43,964 nt of DNA from a virus. The stretch spans positions 1-43,964 of the IMG/VR virus record IMGVR_UViG_3300028174_000006. One strand, given 5' to 3'. The position numbers and the translations under genes are program-made. Within the stretch, counting starts at the first letter, position 1; each line of letters opens with the position of its first letter. Positions 35,007 through 42,609 of this stretch are shown in pieces. The notes under the pieces are model-generated. The model had not been told where the DNA came from. It worked only from the letters and a program-made list of their open reading frames with translations, and searched no databases.

Positions 35007-36194
35007 ATGCCCAGTAAGCTGACCCGTCGGGGTGCTCGCGAACTGACCGTGGCCATCGACAAGATCGCCGACACAGTCCAGCAGAACGCCGACATCCTTG
35101 GTATCGATCCGAAGATCGCTATCGACTTCGCCTATCGGAGCGACCTGATTTCCGACGCGGTCGAGAATCGGGCGGTCCTCAACTTCCCGGTCACCGCTTC
35201 CGAGGAAGTCGAGGAAGAGGAAGTCGTCGAGGAGTCTTCCAAGAAGGCAGACTTCGACCCGAACGAGATCGCCGAGCCTGAGACCGGACCGCTTGAGAGC
35301 GAGCCGGACGAGGCGGGCTACATGTCGGACCACTTCCAGCAGGCCGAGTTCCACGAGCTGGGTGATCTGCAGGAGTCCGGAGGTCTGGGCAAGTTCGCTT
35401 CCCTCCTGACCGCTGCCGAGACCTACTTCAGCGACAGCAAGTCGGCGGCCATGCCCAACGTCACTGTGCAGGGCTACGACCAGTTCACGGACCAGATCCG
35501 TCGCCTGGATGCACTCAACACTGAGGCCATGGAGCTTCAGGCTCAGATCGACGCCGCAGTGGCGCCTCTTCTCGAAGCGAAGGCGGGTCTGGACAAGGAG
35601 CTCAAGGCCGCGCACGAGGGCATCAAGAAGGAGTACAAGGACAAGCTCTCCGAGGTCGGCAACATCACCATCGAGCGCAAGACCGCTCTGGTGGAGGCTC
35701 GGGCGATGCTCAAGGTGGTTGAGCGCAAGCGCACCGCCACGCAGGTCCAGAAGGAGCTGATGAACGCTATCTCCGAGAAGTACGGTGCTGAGGTCTCCGA
35801 GTTCATCAACGAGACCACGGACGCTCTTCGCGACACCAACAAGACGATGGCGATCGCCTTCAAGGGCTTCGAGCTCGAAGATCGCGCCCTGCGCACCGCT
35901 TCCGAGAAGGTGGCCGGTCTCGCCGACCTCCTCGCTCGCTTCCAGAGCCTCCTCCTGAAGAACTGGCGCAAGATGGTGCAGGTGGTGCAGAACGCAGCCC
36001 GCATCGTCGCAGGCTCCAGCCGCTCCGTCGAGAAGGTTCACGGCGAGTTCATGGGCGTGGCCAAGGACATCATGAGCGGCAAGCTCGCTTCCTCGCAGCT
36101 TCCCCGCGAAGCCGCTGAGGAAGAGGTCGAAGAGGTCGTCGAGGAAGAAGAGTCTTCCAAGAAGGCATCCGTTCACTTCAACCTGTTCCAGTAG
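35007..36194 (+). CDS. Prohead core/scaffold-type coiled-coil protein
   Basis: 395 aa from ATG 35007 (AGGAG 8 nt upstream; upstream in-frame GTG at 34956 lacks a ribosome site). N-terminal helical domain (T-V-A-I-D-K-I-A-D-T-V), then an acidic stretch ending E-E-S-S-K-K-A (~75). A long coiled coil follows (~165-380) rich in A/E/K/L with regular heptads (I-D-A-A-V-A-P-L-L-E-A-K-A-G-L-D-K-E-L-K). The C-terminus is again acidic, E-E-E-S-S-K-K-A-S, then V-H-F-N-L-F-Q. Coiled-coil plus acidic ends suits an inner prohead core protein removed or cut by the prohead protease two genes downstream. Precise homology to T4 gp22/gp68 is not claimed. Confidence 0.6.
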   Translation: MPSKLTRRGARELTVAIDKIADTVQQNADILGIDPKIAIDFAYRSDLISDAVENRAVLNFPVTASEEVEEEEVVEESSKKADFDPNEIAEPETGPLESEPDEAGYMSDHFQQAEFHELGDLQESGGLGKFASLLTAAETYFSDSKSAAMPNVTVQGYDQFTDQIRRLDALNTEAMELQAQIDAAVAPLLEAKAGLDKELKAAHEGIKKEYKDKLSEVGNITIERKTALVEARAMLKVVERKRTATQVQKELMNAISEKYGAEVSEFINETTDALRDTNKTMAIAFKGFELEDRALRTASEKVAGLADLLARFQSLLLKNWRKMVQVVQNAARIVAGSSRSVEKVHGEFMGVAKDIMSGKLASSQLPREAAEEEVEEVVEEEESSKKASVHFNLFQ

Positions 36195-36202
36195 GGGCTC
36201 TC

Positions 36203-36757
36203 TTGAAGCGGGAAGCAGACAACTTCATCGACTACCAAGCGAAAGCTGCCGAGTTCTCCGTAGGGGGAGTGGTGGTTCCGTTCGGTATGTTCGACAGCCA
36301 GGCCGGACGTGTCACAGCAGTGTGGCCCGCCATCGGCATGGTTGATGTGGAGATGTCGACGGGCAACCGTCGCTTCCCGGTCGAGGACCTTCAGAGGATG
36401 GACAACGACGGGTCGGCGAACCCCACCCACACCAACACGGGTGCGGGTGGCGCCGAGACAGTCAGCGTCCCAGGCGGACCGGTTCCTTCTCGGGTAGCCC
36501 AGGCATTCGCTCGCAAGGCGTTGTACTGGGCCTCCCGAGACCGCAAGTACCGGATGGACAAGTCCGAGTGTGACTCGGGTCGTCCCTGTTGCCCTCGGTG
36601 TGAAGGCGCTCCCCCTCTCAAGAAGGCCATCTACAAGCGGCGTGGCGGGGCCAGCGACAAGCTCTTGGGCTGTCCTCAGTGCATGTTCCTGATCAAGGAC
36701 ACCGACGTTATCAACCCCACCTCAGCCCCCCAGGTCGAAGTGGAAGTGACGGTCTAA
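36203..36757 (+). CDS. SH3/KOW-like plus zinc-ribbon protein
   Basis: 184 aa. TTG start at 36203 with AGGGG 6 nt upstream. Residues ~20-65 resemble an SH3/KOW barrel (G-G-V-V-V-P-F-G-M-F ... A-G-R-V-T-A-V-W). A linker carries P-S-R-V-A-Q-A-F (97-102) and then W-A-S-R-D, which also follows the tag at residue 1444 of the giant protein. C-terminal zinc ribbon: C130-P-R-C133 ... C157-P-Q-C160. Lies between scaffold and protease genes, so it is probably a head-assembly partner or packaged protein. Function unknown. Confidence 0.6.
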   Translation: MKREADNFIDYQAKAAEFSVGGVVVPFGMFDSQAGRVTAVWPAIGMVDVEMSTGNRRFPVEDLQRMDNDGSANPTHTNTGAGGAETVSVPGGPVPSRVAQAFARKALYWASRDRKYRMDKSECDSGRPCCPRCEGAPPLKKAIYKRRGGASDKLLGCPQCMFLIKDTDVINPTSAPQVEVEVTV

Positions 36758-36758
36758 C

Positions 36759-38264
36759 ATGGGACACCTCAAGACAGCCAATGCCATGGTCACACACCCC
36801 CGCGTGACGGGACGCGGGTGGGACGGTGTTCGTCGGGTTGCCGCCTCAGGGGCTTCGACGCAGAACCTCTCCGACCAGGCTCGTGAGATTCTGGGTGGGT
36901 CCCTGGACCCGGACCAGTGGCTGTTCACTCATTGCACCATTGTGGCGTCAGTGGACGTCGACAAGGTCGCGGGTGCTGAGCCGGGCAAGATCAAGGTCGG
37001 CTCCGCCACGGTGGATCGCCGCTACACCGACTACCACATCAAGCCCGAAAGCTCCCAGTACGTCAACAACAACGGTGACTCCTGGTCTCGCCAGGTGCTT
37101 CTGGCCAGCTACCCGACCTTCGTCGGAGGCCACAACTTCCAGGAGCACGTGCAGGTAGAGGAGAAGTCGAAGGGTCGCATCATCGATGCGGTCGCTCGCG
37201 ATATCGGAGATTCGGTCTACGTCGATATCCTGGTCGCCACTTCCCTGAAGCACACAGGCCTGATCGCGGACATCCGCTCGAAGAAGATGGGCACGCTCTC
37301 CATGGGCTGCACCACCGACTTCACAATCTGTACGAAGTGCGGCCACTACGCCGTCGACGAGACAGACCTCTGCGATCACGTCAAGACGGCGAAGCTGAAC
37401 ACCTTCATTGACGACAACAGTCAGACCCGTGTTATTGCCGAGCTCTGCGGGCATGTGGACCACGACGAGACGGGTGGTGTGCACTTCATCGAGGCCAGCT
37501 GGGTCGCGGTCCCCGCCTTCACCGGAGCGGTGATGCGTAACATCCTGAGCACGGGCGATGTCGCAGCTCAGGAATCTGAGATCCGCAGGATCCTCTCCAC
37601 TCCCCGCCCTTCCTGGTCCGACTCTGCGATCGCAAAGGCTGCGTCTATGGGGGTGGTGGGTCAGTCCCGCAGCCGGGTCGCCTTTGAGTTCGGCGGGGAC
37701 GACGAAAAGGAAGAGGGCGGAGAAGCCCCTGCCGCAGAGACCGCAGCTCCGCCCTTCAAGGATCTCGAGGATGAGGTCTACGACCGGGTCAAGGACCGGG
37801 TTCGGAAGCGCCTGGAACAAGAGATGCGAGAGAAGGAAGTCGCGAAGGCTATTGCTCCCTCCGACGGTCCCAACGACACTCTCAACAAGGAAGCTCGGGT
37901 CTCGGTTCGCCCAGCCCCTACTCTTTCTTCGCAGGCGCATCGCAGCCAGATGAACCGGGAGGCAGGGGCTCGCTACAACAGCACCCTGAAGAACCTGGTG
38001 CGAGTCGCCTCTTCGGACGCCGCTCTCGTAGAGGGGTGCGCCGCCACCAACAAGACGTTCGGGGTTCGTGTTGACCCCCGAGTGTACCGCGCCGTGCTTG
38101 CACACGGCGGAATCAAGGGCTCCAGCTCAGAGCAGAGCTACGTGCGCAAGTGCGCTCGGGTCCTTGGTAGAGATCTTAGTCTTGCCGAACTCCGGGTTGT
38201 TGTCCGGGTCGGCACTCTGCTTTCCCTCTGGGAAGGCTACAACAACCCGACACCCCCTCTCTGA
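36759..38264 (+). CDS. Prohead (maturation) protease
   Basis: 501 aa serine protease that cleaves scaffold and head proteins during maturation. N-terminal ~250 residues hold the protease fold: V-D-R-R-Y-T-D-Y-H, N-N-N-G-D-S-W, G-G-H125-N-F-Q-E-H (catalytic His), S-K-G-R-I, and G-T-L-S181-M-G-C (catalytic Ser). A Cys/His insertion after it (C-T-K-C-G-H-Y, L-C-D-H-V) is typical of proteases of large T4-type myoviruses. A C-terminal ~230-residue extension is charged (E-E-G-G-E-A) and helical, and includes L-V-R-V-A-S-S. Located before scaffold and capsid genes, the classical order. Self-cleavage is likely. Confident. Confidence 0.85.
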   Translation: MGHLKTANAMVTHPRVTGRGWDGVRRVAASGASTQNLSDQAREILGGSLDPDQWLFTHCTIVASVDVDKVAGAEPGKIKVGSATVDRRYTDYHIKPESSQYVNNNGDSWSRQVLLASYPTFVGGHNFQEHVQVEEKSKGRIIDAVARDIGDSVYVDILVATSLKHTGLIADIRSKKMGTLSMGCTTDFTICTKCGHYAVDETDLCDHVKTAKLNTFIDDNSQTRVIAELCGHVDHDETGGVHFIEASWVAVPAFTGAVMRNILSTGDVAAQESEIRRILSTPRPSWSDSAIAKAASMGVVGQSRSRVAFEFGGDDEKEEGGEAPAAETAAPPFKDLEDEVYDRVKDRVRKRLEQEMREKEVAKAIAPSDGPNDTLNKEARVSVRPAPTLSSQAHRSQMNREAGARYNSTLKNLVRVASSDAALVEGCAATNKTFGVRVDPRVYRAVLAHGGIKGSSSEQSYVRKCARVLGRDLSLAELRVVVRVGTLLSLWEGYNNPTPPL

Positions 38265-38275
38265 AGGAGTTCGAA

Positions 38276-39394
38276 ATGTCCACCCGCCAGCGCATGACCT
38301 GGGCCGAAGAGGCCCGCAAGGCTTCTGCCCACCCCGCCACCCCCGACGAGGGCCCCGCATCTCCGGCAGGAGACGGCGTGGATCCCGGTCAGGATGACTA
38401 CAAGAACGGAGACACCTCCAGCTGGGCTGAAGATGTTCACCCCGGTCCCTACACCAACGGTGAGCACCCCGCCACCCCCGACGAGGGCCCCGCTTCCCCC
38501 GCCTACAAGGCTGCTGCGCTCGACCGCCGCGCCGCCCAGTGCATCCGCATCGCCATCTCGATGCTGGGTGATCCCGAGGGTGACGAGACCAAGGTCGCCG
38601 CAGTCGAGGACCAGGCCATGGCCCTCATGGACCTCCCCGACGCTTCCATCAAGGCCAGCCTGAAGCGCCTTGGCGAGGATGTTGAGGAAGAGGAGATGGA
38701 GGAAGAGGAGTCCAAGAAGGCTTCCCTGAACAAGGCCGCGACTGCCAAGATCGCCTCCAACGAGGCTCGCATCGCCCGCATCGAGCGCATCCTGATCCGC
38801 CTCGCCGAGGACGACGAGGACGACAAGGACGACGACTCCGAGGAAGTCGAGGAGGAGGTCGTCGAGGAAGAGGAGTCCTCCAAGAAGGCGTTCATGGACG
38901 AAGAGGCCATGCTCGAGGAGATGCTCATGGAAGAGGGCATGATGGACGACGAGGAGGCCATGCTCGAGGAGATGCTCATGGAAGAGGGCATGCACCACGA
39001 GGCTCCCGAGGAGGAGATGCTCGCGGAAGAGGGCATGGAGGCTGAGGAGGCCTGCGGCGAAGAGGCCATGGGCGACGAAGAGGCGTGTGGCGAGGAGGCC
39101 ATGGCCCTCATGGACCTCCCCGACTTCGACGTCTCGCTCGACGGCGACATGGACGACCCCATGGGCGTTCTGGCCACCGAGCTCGACGGCGACGAGCAGG
39201 CCGTTCTGGCTTCCCTGTACGGCGAGGAGACCCCCGCCGCCAAGGAAGCAGCCGTGAAGCTCCGCCCGCAGCCCAAGAAGGCGAGCGTCGGCGCGGCGAA
39301 GCTCGGCGGCCCGGTGACCAAGGAGGCTTCCTCCGAGGTCAACCAGCTCGAGCAGCTCTGGGAGTCGGCTCCGGACGTGAGCAAGCACTTCTGA
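38276..39394 (+). CDS. Acidic repeat-rich scaffold protein
   Basis: 372 aa. AAGGAG before ATG 38276. Strongly acidic with Met/Glu-rich repeats: an exact 39-nt unit at 38903-38941 and 38954-38992 (51-nt period, E-E-A-M-L-E-E-M-L-M-E-E-G-M). H-P-A-T-P-D-E-G-P-A-S-P-A occurs twice near the N-terminus, and A-M-A-L-M-D-L-P-D twice (~118 and ~278). Two blocks read E-E-E-S-K-K-A-S and E-E-E-S-S-K-K-A, as in the 35007 protein. An acidic protein between protease and capsid genes fits a scaffolding protein, probably processed by the protease. Low-complexity repeats limit any homology call. Confidence 0.65.
   Translation: MSTRQRMTWAEEARKASAHPATPDEGPASPAGDGVDPGQDDYKNGDTSSWAEDVHPGPYTNGEHPATPDEGPASPAYKAAALDRRAAQCIRIAISMLGDPEGDETKVAAVEDQAMALMDLPDASIKASLKRLGEDVEEEEMEEEESKKASLNKAATAKIASNEARIARIERILIRLAEDDEDDKDDDSEEVEEEVVEEEESSKKAFMDEEAMLEEMLMEEGMMDDEEAMLEEMLMEEGMHHEAPEEEMLAEEGMEAEEACGEEAMGDEEACGEEAMALMDLPDFDVSLDGDMDDPMGVLATELDGDEQAVLASLYGEETPAAKEAAVKLRPQPKKASVGAAKLGGPVTKEASSEVNQLEQLWESAPDVSKHF
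38903..38992 (+). repeat. 51-bp tandem repeat inside scaffold gene
   Basis: Two 39-nt identical units (38903-38941 and 38954-38992), separated by a 12-nt variable part. It is coding (17-residue period) and probably varies in copy number by recombination. Confidence 0.8.
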
Positions 39395-39414
39395 TCTTCC
39401 CAGATCGGCGAAAC

Positions 39415-39447
39415 CTGGTGCCCCGAGGAACCCCCTCGGGGCACCAG
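39415..39447 (+). terminator. Strong hairpin terminator after scaffold gene
   Basis: Perfect 14-bp stem: 39415-39428 with 39434-39447, loop AACCC, followed by CTCGTTTAG. Starts 20 nt after the TGA stop at 39394. GC-rich stem with a short T-rich tail: the most convincing intrinsic terminator in the window. It would separate scaffold from capsid transcription. Confidence 0.8.
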
Positions 39448-39640
39448 CTCGTTTAGGGCAGACCTCTTATTCGGGCCAGAGTTTCGGCTTCAGGGATTTC
39501 TTTAGCCCCTGCAAGGTCCAACTCCAAGCAATACCCTCTTTATACCGGGGAGGGAAGGTAGATCGTAAAGGTCTGGCTGGACGGCAAATCTGCCCTCAGC
39601 CCCAGTTCATCTCTCAGCTGTAAACAATGAGGAGAGCAAA
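39448..39640 (+). promoter_or_regulatory. Leader region of the capsid genes
   Basis: A 193-bp non-coding stretch between terminator and ATG 39641. It contains TACCCTCTTTATAC (39532-39545), similar to 34928-34941, as a candidate promoter, and the long-range inverted pair GGGCAGA (39456-39462)/TCTGCCC (39589-39595), which could structure a leader RNA only if transcription begins upstream. GAGGAG lies before the ATG. No gene seen. Confidence 0.35.
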
Positions 39641-40315
39641 ATGCCTCTGCTTGGACAGGCGAGTGGTGGATGGTTGGAGTCTTCGAGTGCGCTCCGGATT
39701 CTGCACGTTGGTGTGCGGAACTCGGTGGGAACTCTGTCGGCCGATGCCTTCACCCAGACCAACCCCCCCATCCGTACGACGACGACGCTCATCAGCACCA
39801 ACGTGGACACGACTGTCCTCGGCTGCCTGAGCGGCTCCGTCGCCTTCTCCCGCCCCGACTCGGGTAGCAACGACATCGGCGGTCCCGTCACTGTCGCGGC
39901 TTCCGGGATCACTGCTCTGCAGGCGATCCTGACCCGTCCCCTGGGCATGTTCATCAACACTGCAGCCGGGAACTCCTTCGAGAACCAGCCTGCCGTCGCG
40001 AGCAACAAGAGCCCCTACGTCTCCGGGCAGGGCACCTACGCCTCGCAGCTCTTCGAGACGCAGGCTCTGGTCACCGCTGCAGCCTACACCGCTGCTGACG
40101 ACCTGACCTACACCACGGGCATGCCTCTGGGTGCGTCGGACAACGGGTACTTGTACCCGATGGTCGACTCCGCAGGAGCTGACTACACGGCTGGTGGGTT
40201 CCTCGAGAACACCAACTCCGTTCCTGCTGCCGCTGGCGGCGTCACCATTCTGGGCCTGCTCAAGATGCCCTCGGACTCGACGCAGTCCGAGATCGTCTTC
40301 GACCAGCGCGTCTGA
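39641..40315 (+). CDS. Head protein, likely capsid decoration type
   Basis: 224 aa, directly before the major capsid gene. Beta-rich, Thr/Ser/Gly-rich, few charges. N-terminus P-L-L-G-Q-A-S-G-G-W-L-E; middle G-P-V-T-V-A-A-S-G-I-T; C-terminus G-G-V-T-I-L-G-L-L-K-M-P and E-I-V-F-D-Q-R-V. Good ribosome site. Gene order and composition suggest a small capsid protein (decoration or stabilising) expressed at high level with the major capsid protein. Family not identified. Confidence 0.55.
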   Translation: MPLLGQASGGWLESSSALRILHVGVRNSVGTLSADAFTQTNPPIRTTTTLISTNVDTTVLGCLSGSVAFSRPDSGSNDIGGPVTVAASGITALQAILTRPLGMFINTAAGNSFENQPAVASNKSPYVSGQGTYASQLFETQALVTAAAYTAADDLTYTTGMPLGASDNGYLYPMVDSAGADYTAGGFLENTNSVPAAAGGVTILGLLKMPSDSTQSEIVFDQRV

Positions 40316-40326
40316 GGAGAAACATC

Positions 40327-41199
40327 ATGTCCGTATCCAACGACGTGAAGGCCAAGCTCATCAGTGAGTTCATCGGCACACAGGCGGGTCGTCACAAGCT
40401 CGCCGCTTCCATGACCCAGCCGCTGCGCATGCGCCGCGACTACATGGCAGTGGGTCGCAAGACCTTCCTGGTCGAGCAGCTTCCCGATGGCGCCCTGCCC
40501 ATCTACGACAAGGACCCCGACGTCACGGCCTACGTGGTCGGCGAGGAAGGCGAGAACATCCTCGCCATCACCAAGCCGCGCCGGGTCATCTTCCCGCTGT
40601 TCGAGATCGCCTCGAACCCCGAGATCCCCCTGACCCAGATCAAGGAGCGCCGGTTCGACCTGATCGAGCGCGCCCAGGACCTGGCACGGGCTCAGATCCA
40701 GGCAGCGGAAGACGAGCGTGTCTTCGCCGTCCTCGACAGCATCGCGACCAACGGGTTCGACAGCATCGCCGGTGGCGAGAACGCCGACACCGCCGTCGTG
40801 GCCCCCATCTCGGGTGCCGTCCTCGCTGACGCCTTCTCGCTCGTGGAGCGCCACGACCTTCGGGTCGCCCGCGTCTTCATGAACGCTCGGGACTACGCTG
40901 ACCTGCGCAAGTTCGGTCGCGACATCCTGGACATCGAGACGCAGCGTGACCTGCTGAAGACCGGCCTCATGGGCACCATCTGGGGCGCGAGCATCATCGT
41001 CTCCCGTCTGGTCCCCGTGGGCACCGTGTACATCTGCTGCGAGCCCGAGATGTTCGGTCGGATTCCCGTCCGCACCGAGCTGACCGTGCTCTCCGCCGAT
41101 GACCCGAAGGCTCGCACCATCGGCTTCAGCTGCTTCGAGAACATCGGTCTGGGGGCATTCAACCCCAAGGGCCTCGCCCGTCTGACCATCGCTCGGTAG
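40327..41199 (+). CDS. Major capsid protein (HK97 fold)
   Basis: 290 aa. GAGGAG 6-11 nt before ATG 40327. Follows protease, scaffold and head protein, and precedes strong terminators. Sequence pattern fits an HK97-fold shell protein: an N-terminal helix, a G-R-K-T-F-L-V-E beta strand (E-loop region), a long helix R-R-F-D-L-I-E-R-A-Q-D-L-A-R-A-Q-I-Q, D-E-R-V-F-A-V-L-D, an A-domain strand R-V-F-M-N-A-R-D-Y, and the conserved S-R-L-V-P-V-G-T-V-Y-I-C-C-E-P-E-M-F-G segment near residues 230-247. Length is modest compared with T4 gp23 (521 aa) but normal for HK97-fold shells. I see no obvious N-terminal propeptide cut site. Confident from order and fold pattern. Confidence 0.8.
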   Translation: MSVSNDVKAKLISEFIGTQAGRHKLAASMTQPLRMRRDYMAVGRKTFLVEQLPDGALPIYDKDPDVTAYVVGEEGENILAITKPRRVIFPLFEIASNPEIPLTQIKERRFDLIERAQDLARAQIQAAEDERVFAVLDSIATNGFDSIAGGENADTAVVAPISGAVLADAFSLVERHDLRVARVFMNARDYADLRKFGRDILDIETQRDLLKTGLMGTIWGASIIVSRLVPVGTVYICCEPEMFGRIPVRTELTVLSADDPKARTIGFSCFENIGLGAFNPKGLARLTIAR

Positions 41200-41205
41200 T
41201 CAAGC

Positions 41206-41227
41206 CTCCTCAGGGCAACCTGAGGAG
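41206..41227 (+). terminator. GCAA-tetraloop hairpin after capsid gene
   Basis: CTCCTCAGG (41206-41214)-GCAA-CCTGAGGAG (41219-41227), 9-bp perfect stem with a stable GNRA loop, 6 nt after the stop. No T-tract; probably a 3'-end stabiliser or first part of a two-part terminator. Confidence 0.6.
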
Positions 41228-41238
41228 TAGACCCCGTT

Positions 41239-41280
41239 GGAACCCTGTTCGGCCTGGCCGAGCAGGGTTCCACTCGTTTT
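41239..41280 (+). terminator. Strong intrinsic terminator after capsid gene
   Basis: GGAACCCTG pairs with CAGGGTTCC, extended inward by T-G, T-A, C-G, G-C, G-C to a 14-bp stem (41239-41271) with a 5-nt loop, then ACTCGTTTT (TTTT 41277-41280). It can also fold on the minus strand and may serve the convergent gene at 41286. Confidence 0.85.
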
Positions 41281-41285
41281 CGGAT

Positions 41286-41702
41286 CTACCTGCGCCCGAT
41301 AGGCCAGGTGTCTGTGTCCTCTTCCTCCCACGGCAGCTGGGCCAAGAGCACATAGCCCTGTTCCAGTGCGAGGTTGCGGACTTCGGCCACAGCGGCGCTG
41401 TCGCTGTCGAAGGGACCTACTTCCAGATCCCCTGCGTGACTGTGTCCGAACCACCCTTCCCCGTCCGTGTAGACCTCAAAGGCTGAGTCCACCACAGCCT
41501 CCCGGGGATATTCCGCAGGTCTGGACTTTCTTAGGGATTCCCTAAAGGTAGGCCATACCCAGCCGCCTCCCTCTCTGGGGATCGGAGGCAAGAGAGGCCT
41601 GAAGCCTCCGTTCCGATCCCGGCGGAGAAGCTCGCGCTGCACGCAAGCCCTGTTTACAGGGTCGTCCAGAAGAGCAACAAGGGCCTGGTAGCGAGCTGAC
41701 AT
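41286..41702 (-). CDS. Lone minus-strand hypothetical protein, 138 aa
   Basis: Read on the reverse strand from ATG at 41702, with GGAG shortly upstream (AGCG-ATG spacing). Fills a gap with no + strand gene, so it is probably real. N-terminal helical part (M-S-A-R-Y-Q-A-L-V-A-L-L-D-D), Arg-rich middle (R-E-L-L-R-R-D-R-N-G-G-F), then an alpha/beta C-terminus (A-F-E-V-Y-T-D-G-E-G-W-F-G-H-S-H ... V-G-P-F-D-S-D-S-A-A-V-A-E-V). No family recognised. It is the only clear gene on this strand, convergent with the capsid gene and divergent from the 41774 gene, which fits an acquired cargo gene. An upstream extension to 41783 is possible but lacks support. Confidence 0.6.
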   Translation of the reverse strand: MSARYQALVALLDDPVNRACVQRELLRRDRNGGFRPLLPPIPREGGGWVWPTFRESLRKSRPAEYPREAVVDSAFEVYTDGEGWFGHSHAGDLEVGPFDSDSAAVAEVRNLALEQGYVLLAQLPWEEEDTDTWPIGRR

Positions 41703-41773
41703 CGCTCCAATGTTACCCTGCGGGGTGGGCACAGTTTCTCGCCTATCTCCGTTTCGAGGGCGGAGGTCTCCAA

Positions 41774-42562
41774 ATGGCTGCAAGCATTCGTAGTCTGCGC
41801 AACGGGATCACTCCCATTGATGACGGCAGTCGGGATGACTTGGTTGCCACGGATGTCGTGCTGGTTTCGGCCCTGGACGCGGCGACGACCTACGCCTGGA
41901 CCCTGGTGTTCGTCCCTGAGGGTTCTTCAGCGACCTTCTCCGGTTCCACCACTGCTGTCAGCCCAGGCTCCTTCACAATCGATGTGACGGGCGCGTACCT
42001 GGTCCGACTGATTGTAGACGCGGGGCTCTCAACGGAGAGTACTCAGTACGTCCGTCTCCGTGCCCTCACTACGGACCTGGGTCTCAAGCTGGTAGCTGCA
42101 GGGGAGCGTCGCGACGGAACCGGCATCATTCCGGTTGACGTAGACACCGAGGGCTGGGCGAACGAGCAGAACGCAAACCTGAAGGCGCTCGAAGCAGCCA
42201 CGACCTACCGGGTTCCGTACCACCTCAATATGGCCCCGGTCGCTGCCGGGTCAGTCTCGTACCGAGGCTGGGTGTCCGAGACTTCTACGCTTGTGGGTGT
42301 CCGAGCCTACATGACGGTCATCAACGCGGCTGGTGCGTACGACCTCACTGTTCAGAACGTGGCCACCGGGAACACAGTTCTCGTCAGTAGCCCCTTCGAC
42401 ATGAACACCCTGGTGGCGGACACAGTCACCAACCTGACGCTCTCAGCTACCGCTGCGGACCTCGCCTTTGCAGCTCTGGGGAAGTGGACTATCACCTTGA
42501 CCTCGGACAACCCTGCGTTCACGGGTTCTGGAATCTACATCGAACTCCTGTTCGAGGTTTGA
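41774..42562 (+). CDS. Surface/fibre-type virion protein, paralogue of next gene
   Basis: 262 aa. GGAGG before ATG 41774. The N-terminal ~110 residues (S-R-D-D-L, V-A-T-D-V-V-L-V, T-Y-A-W-T-L-V-F-V-P-E-G, F-S-G-S-T-T-A-V-S-P-G-S-F) form an Ig-like beta domain that is duplicated at the start of the 42610 protein. Residues ~110-130 (G-W-A-N-E-Q-N-A-N-L-K-A-L) are a linker helix shared too. The C-terminal half is another beta domain ending I-Y-I-E-L-L-F-E-V. Looks like a capsid- or baseplate-attached surface protein; no enzymatic motif. Confidence 0.6.
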   Translation: MAASIRSLRNGITPIDDGSRDDLVATDVVLVSALDAATTYAWTLVFVPEGSSATFSGSTTAVSPGSFTIDVTGAYLVRLIVDAGLSTESTQYVRLRALTTDLGLKLVAAGERRDGTGIIPVDVDTEGWANEQNANLKALEAATTYRVPYHLNMAPVAAGSVSYRGWVSETSTLVGVRAYMTVINAAGAYDLTVQNVATGNTVLVSSPFDMNTLVADTVTNLTLSATAADLAFAALGKWTITLTSDNPAFTGSGIYIELLFEV

Positions 42563-42609
42563 CCATGCTTGTGGTGACACCACTATTTCACCGATAGGGC
42601 GGGACTCGT
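42446..42609 (+). promoter_or_regulatory. End of 41774 gene and short gap before 42610
   Basis: The 47-bp gap (42563-42609) contains the small palindrome GTGGTGACACCAC and AGGGCGGGA as a weak ribosome site for 42610. Nothing else seen. Confidence 0.25.

Noticed and set aside
38903-38992. CRISPR-like repeats
   Set aside because: Both repeat units are in frame inside an acidic protein; no spacers.
17162-39394. Integrase, attachment sites or lysogeny genes
   Set aside because: None seen anywhere in the window; nothing supports a temperate phage, though the rest of the genome is unseen.
41703-41783. Upstream extension of the minus-strand gene to 41783
   Set aside because: It would overlap the start of the 41774 gene; the ATG at 41702 has GGAG at proper spacing.
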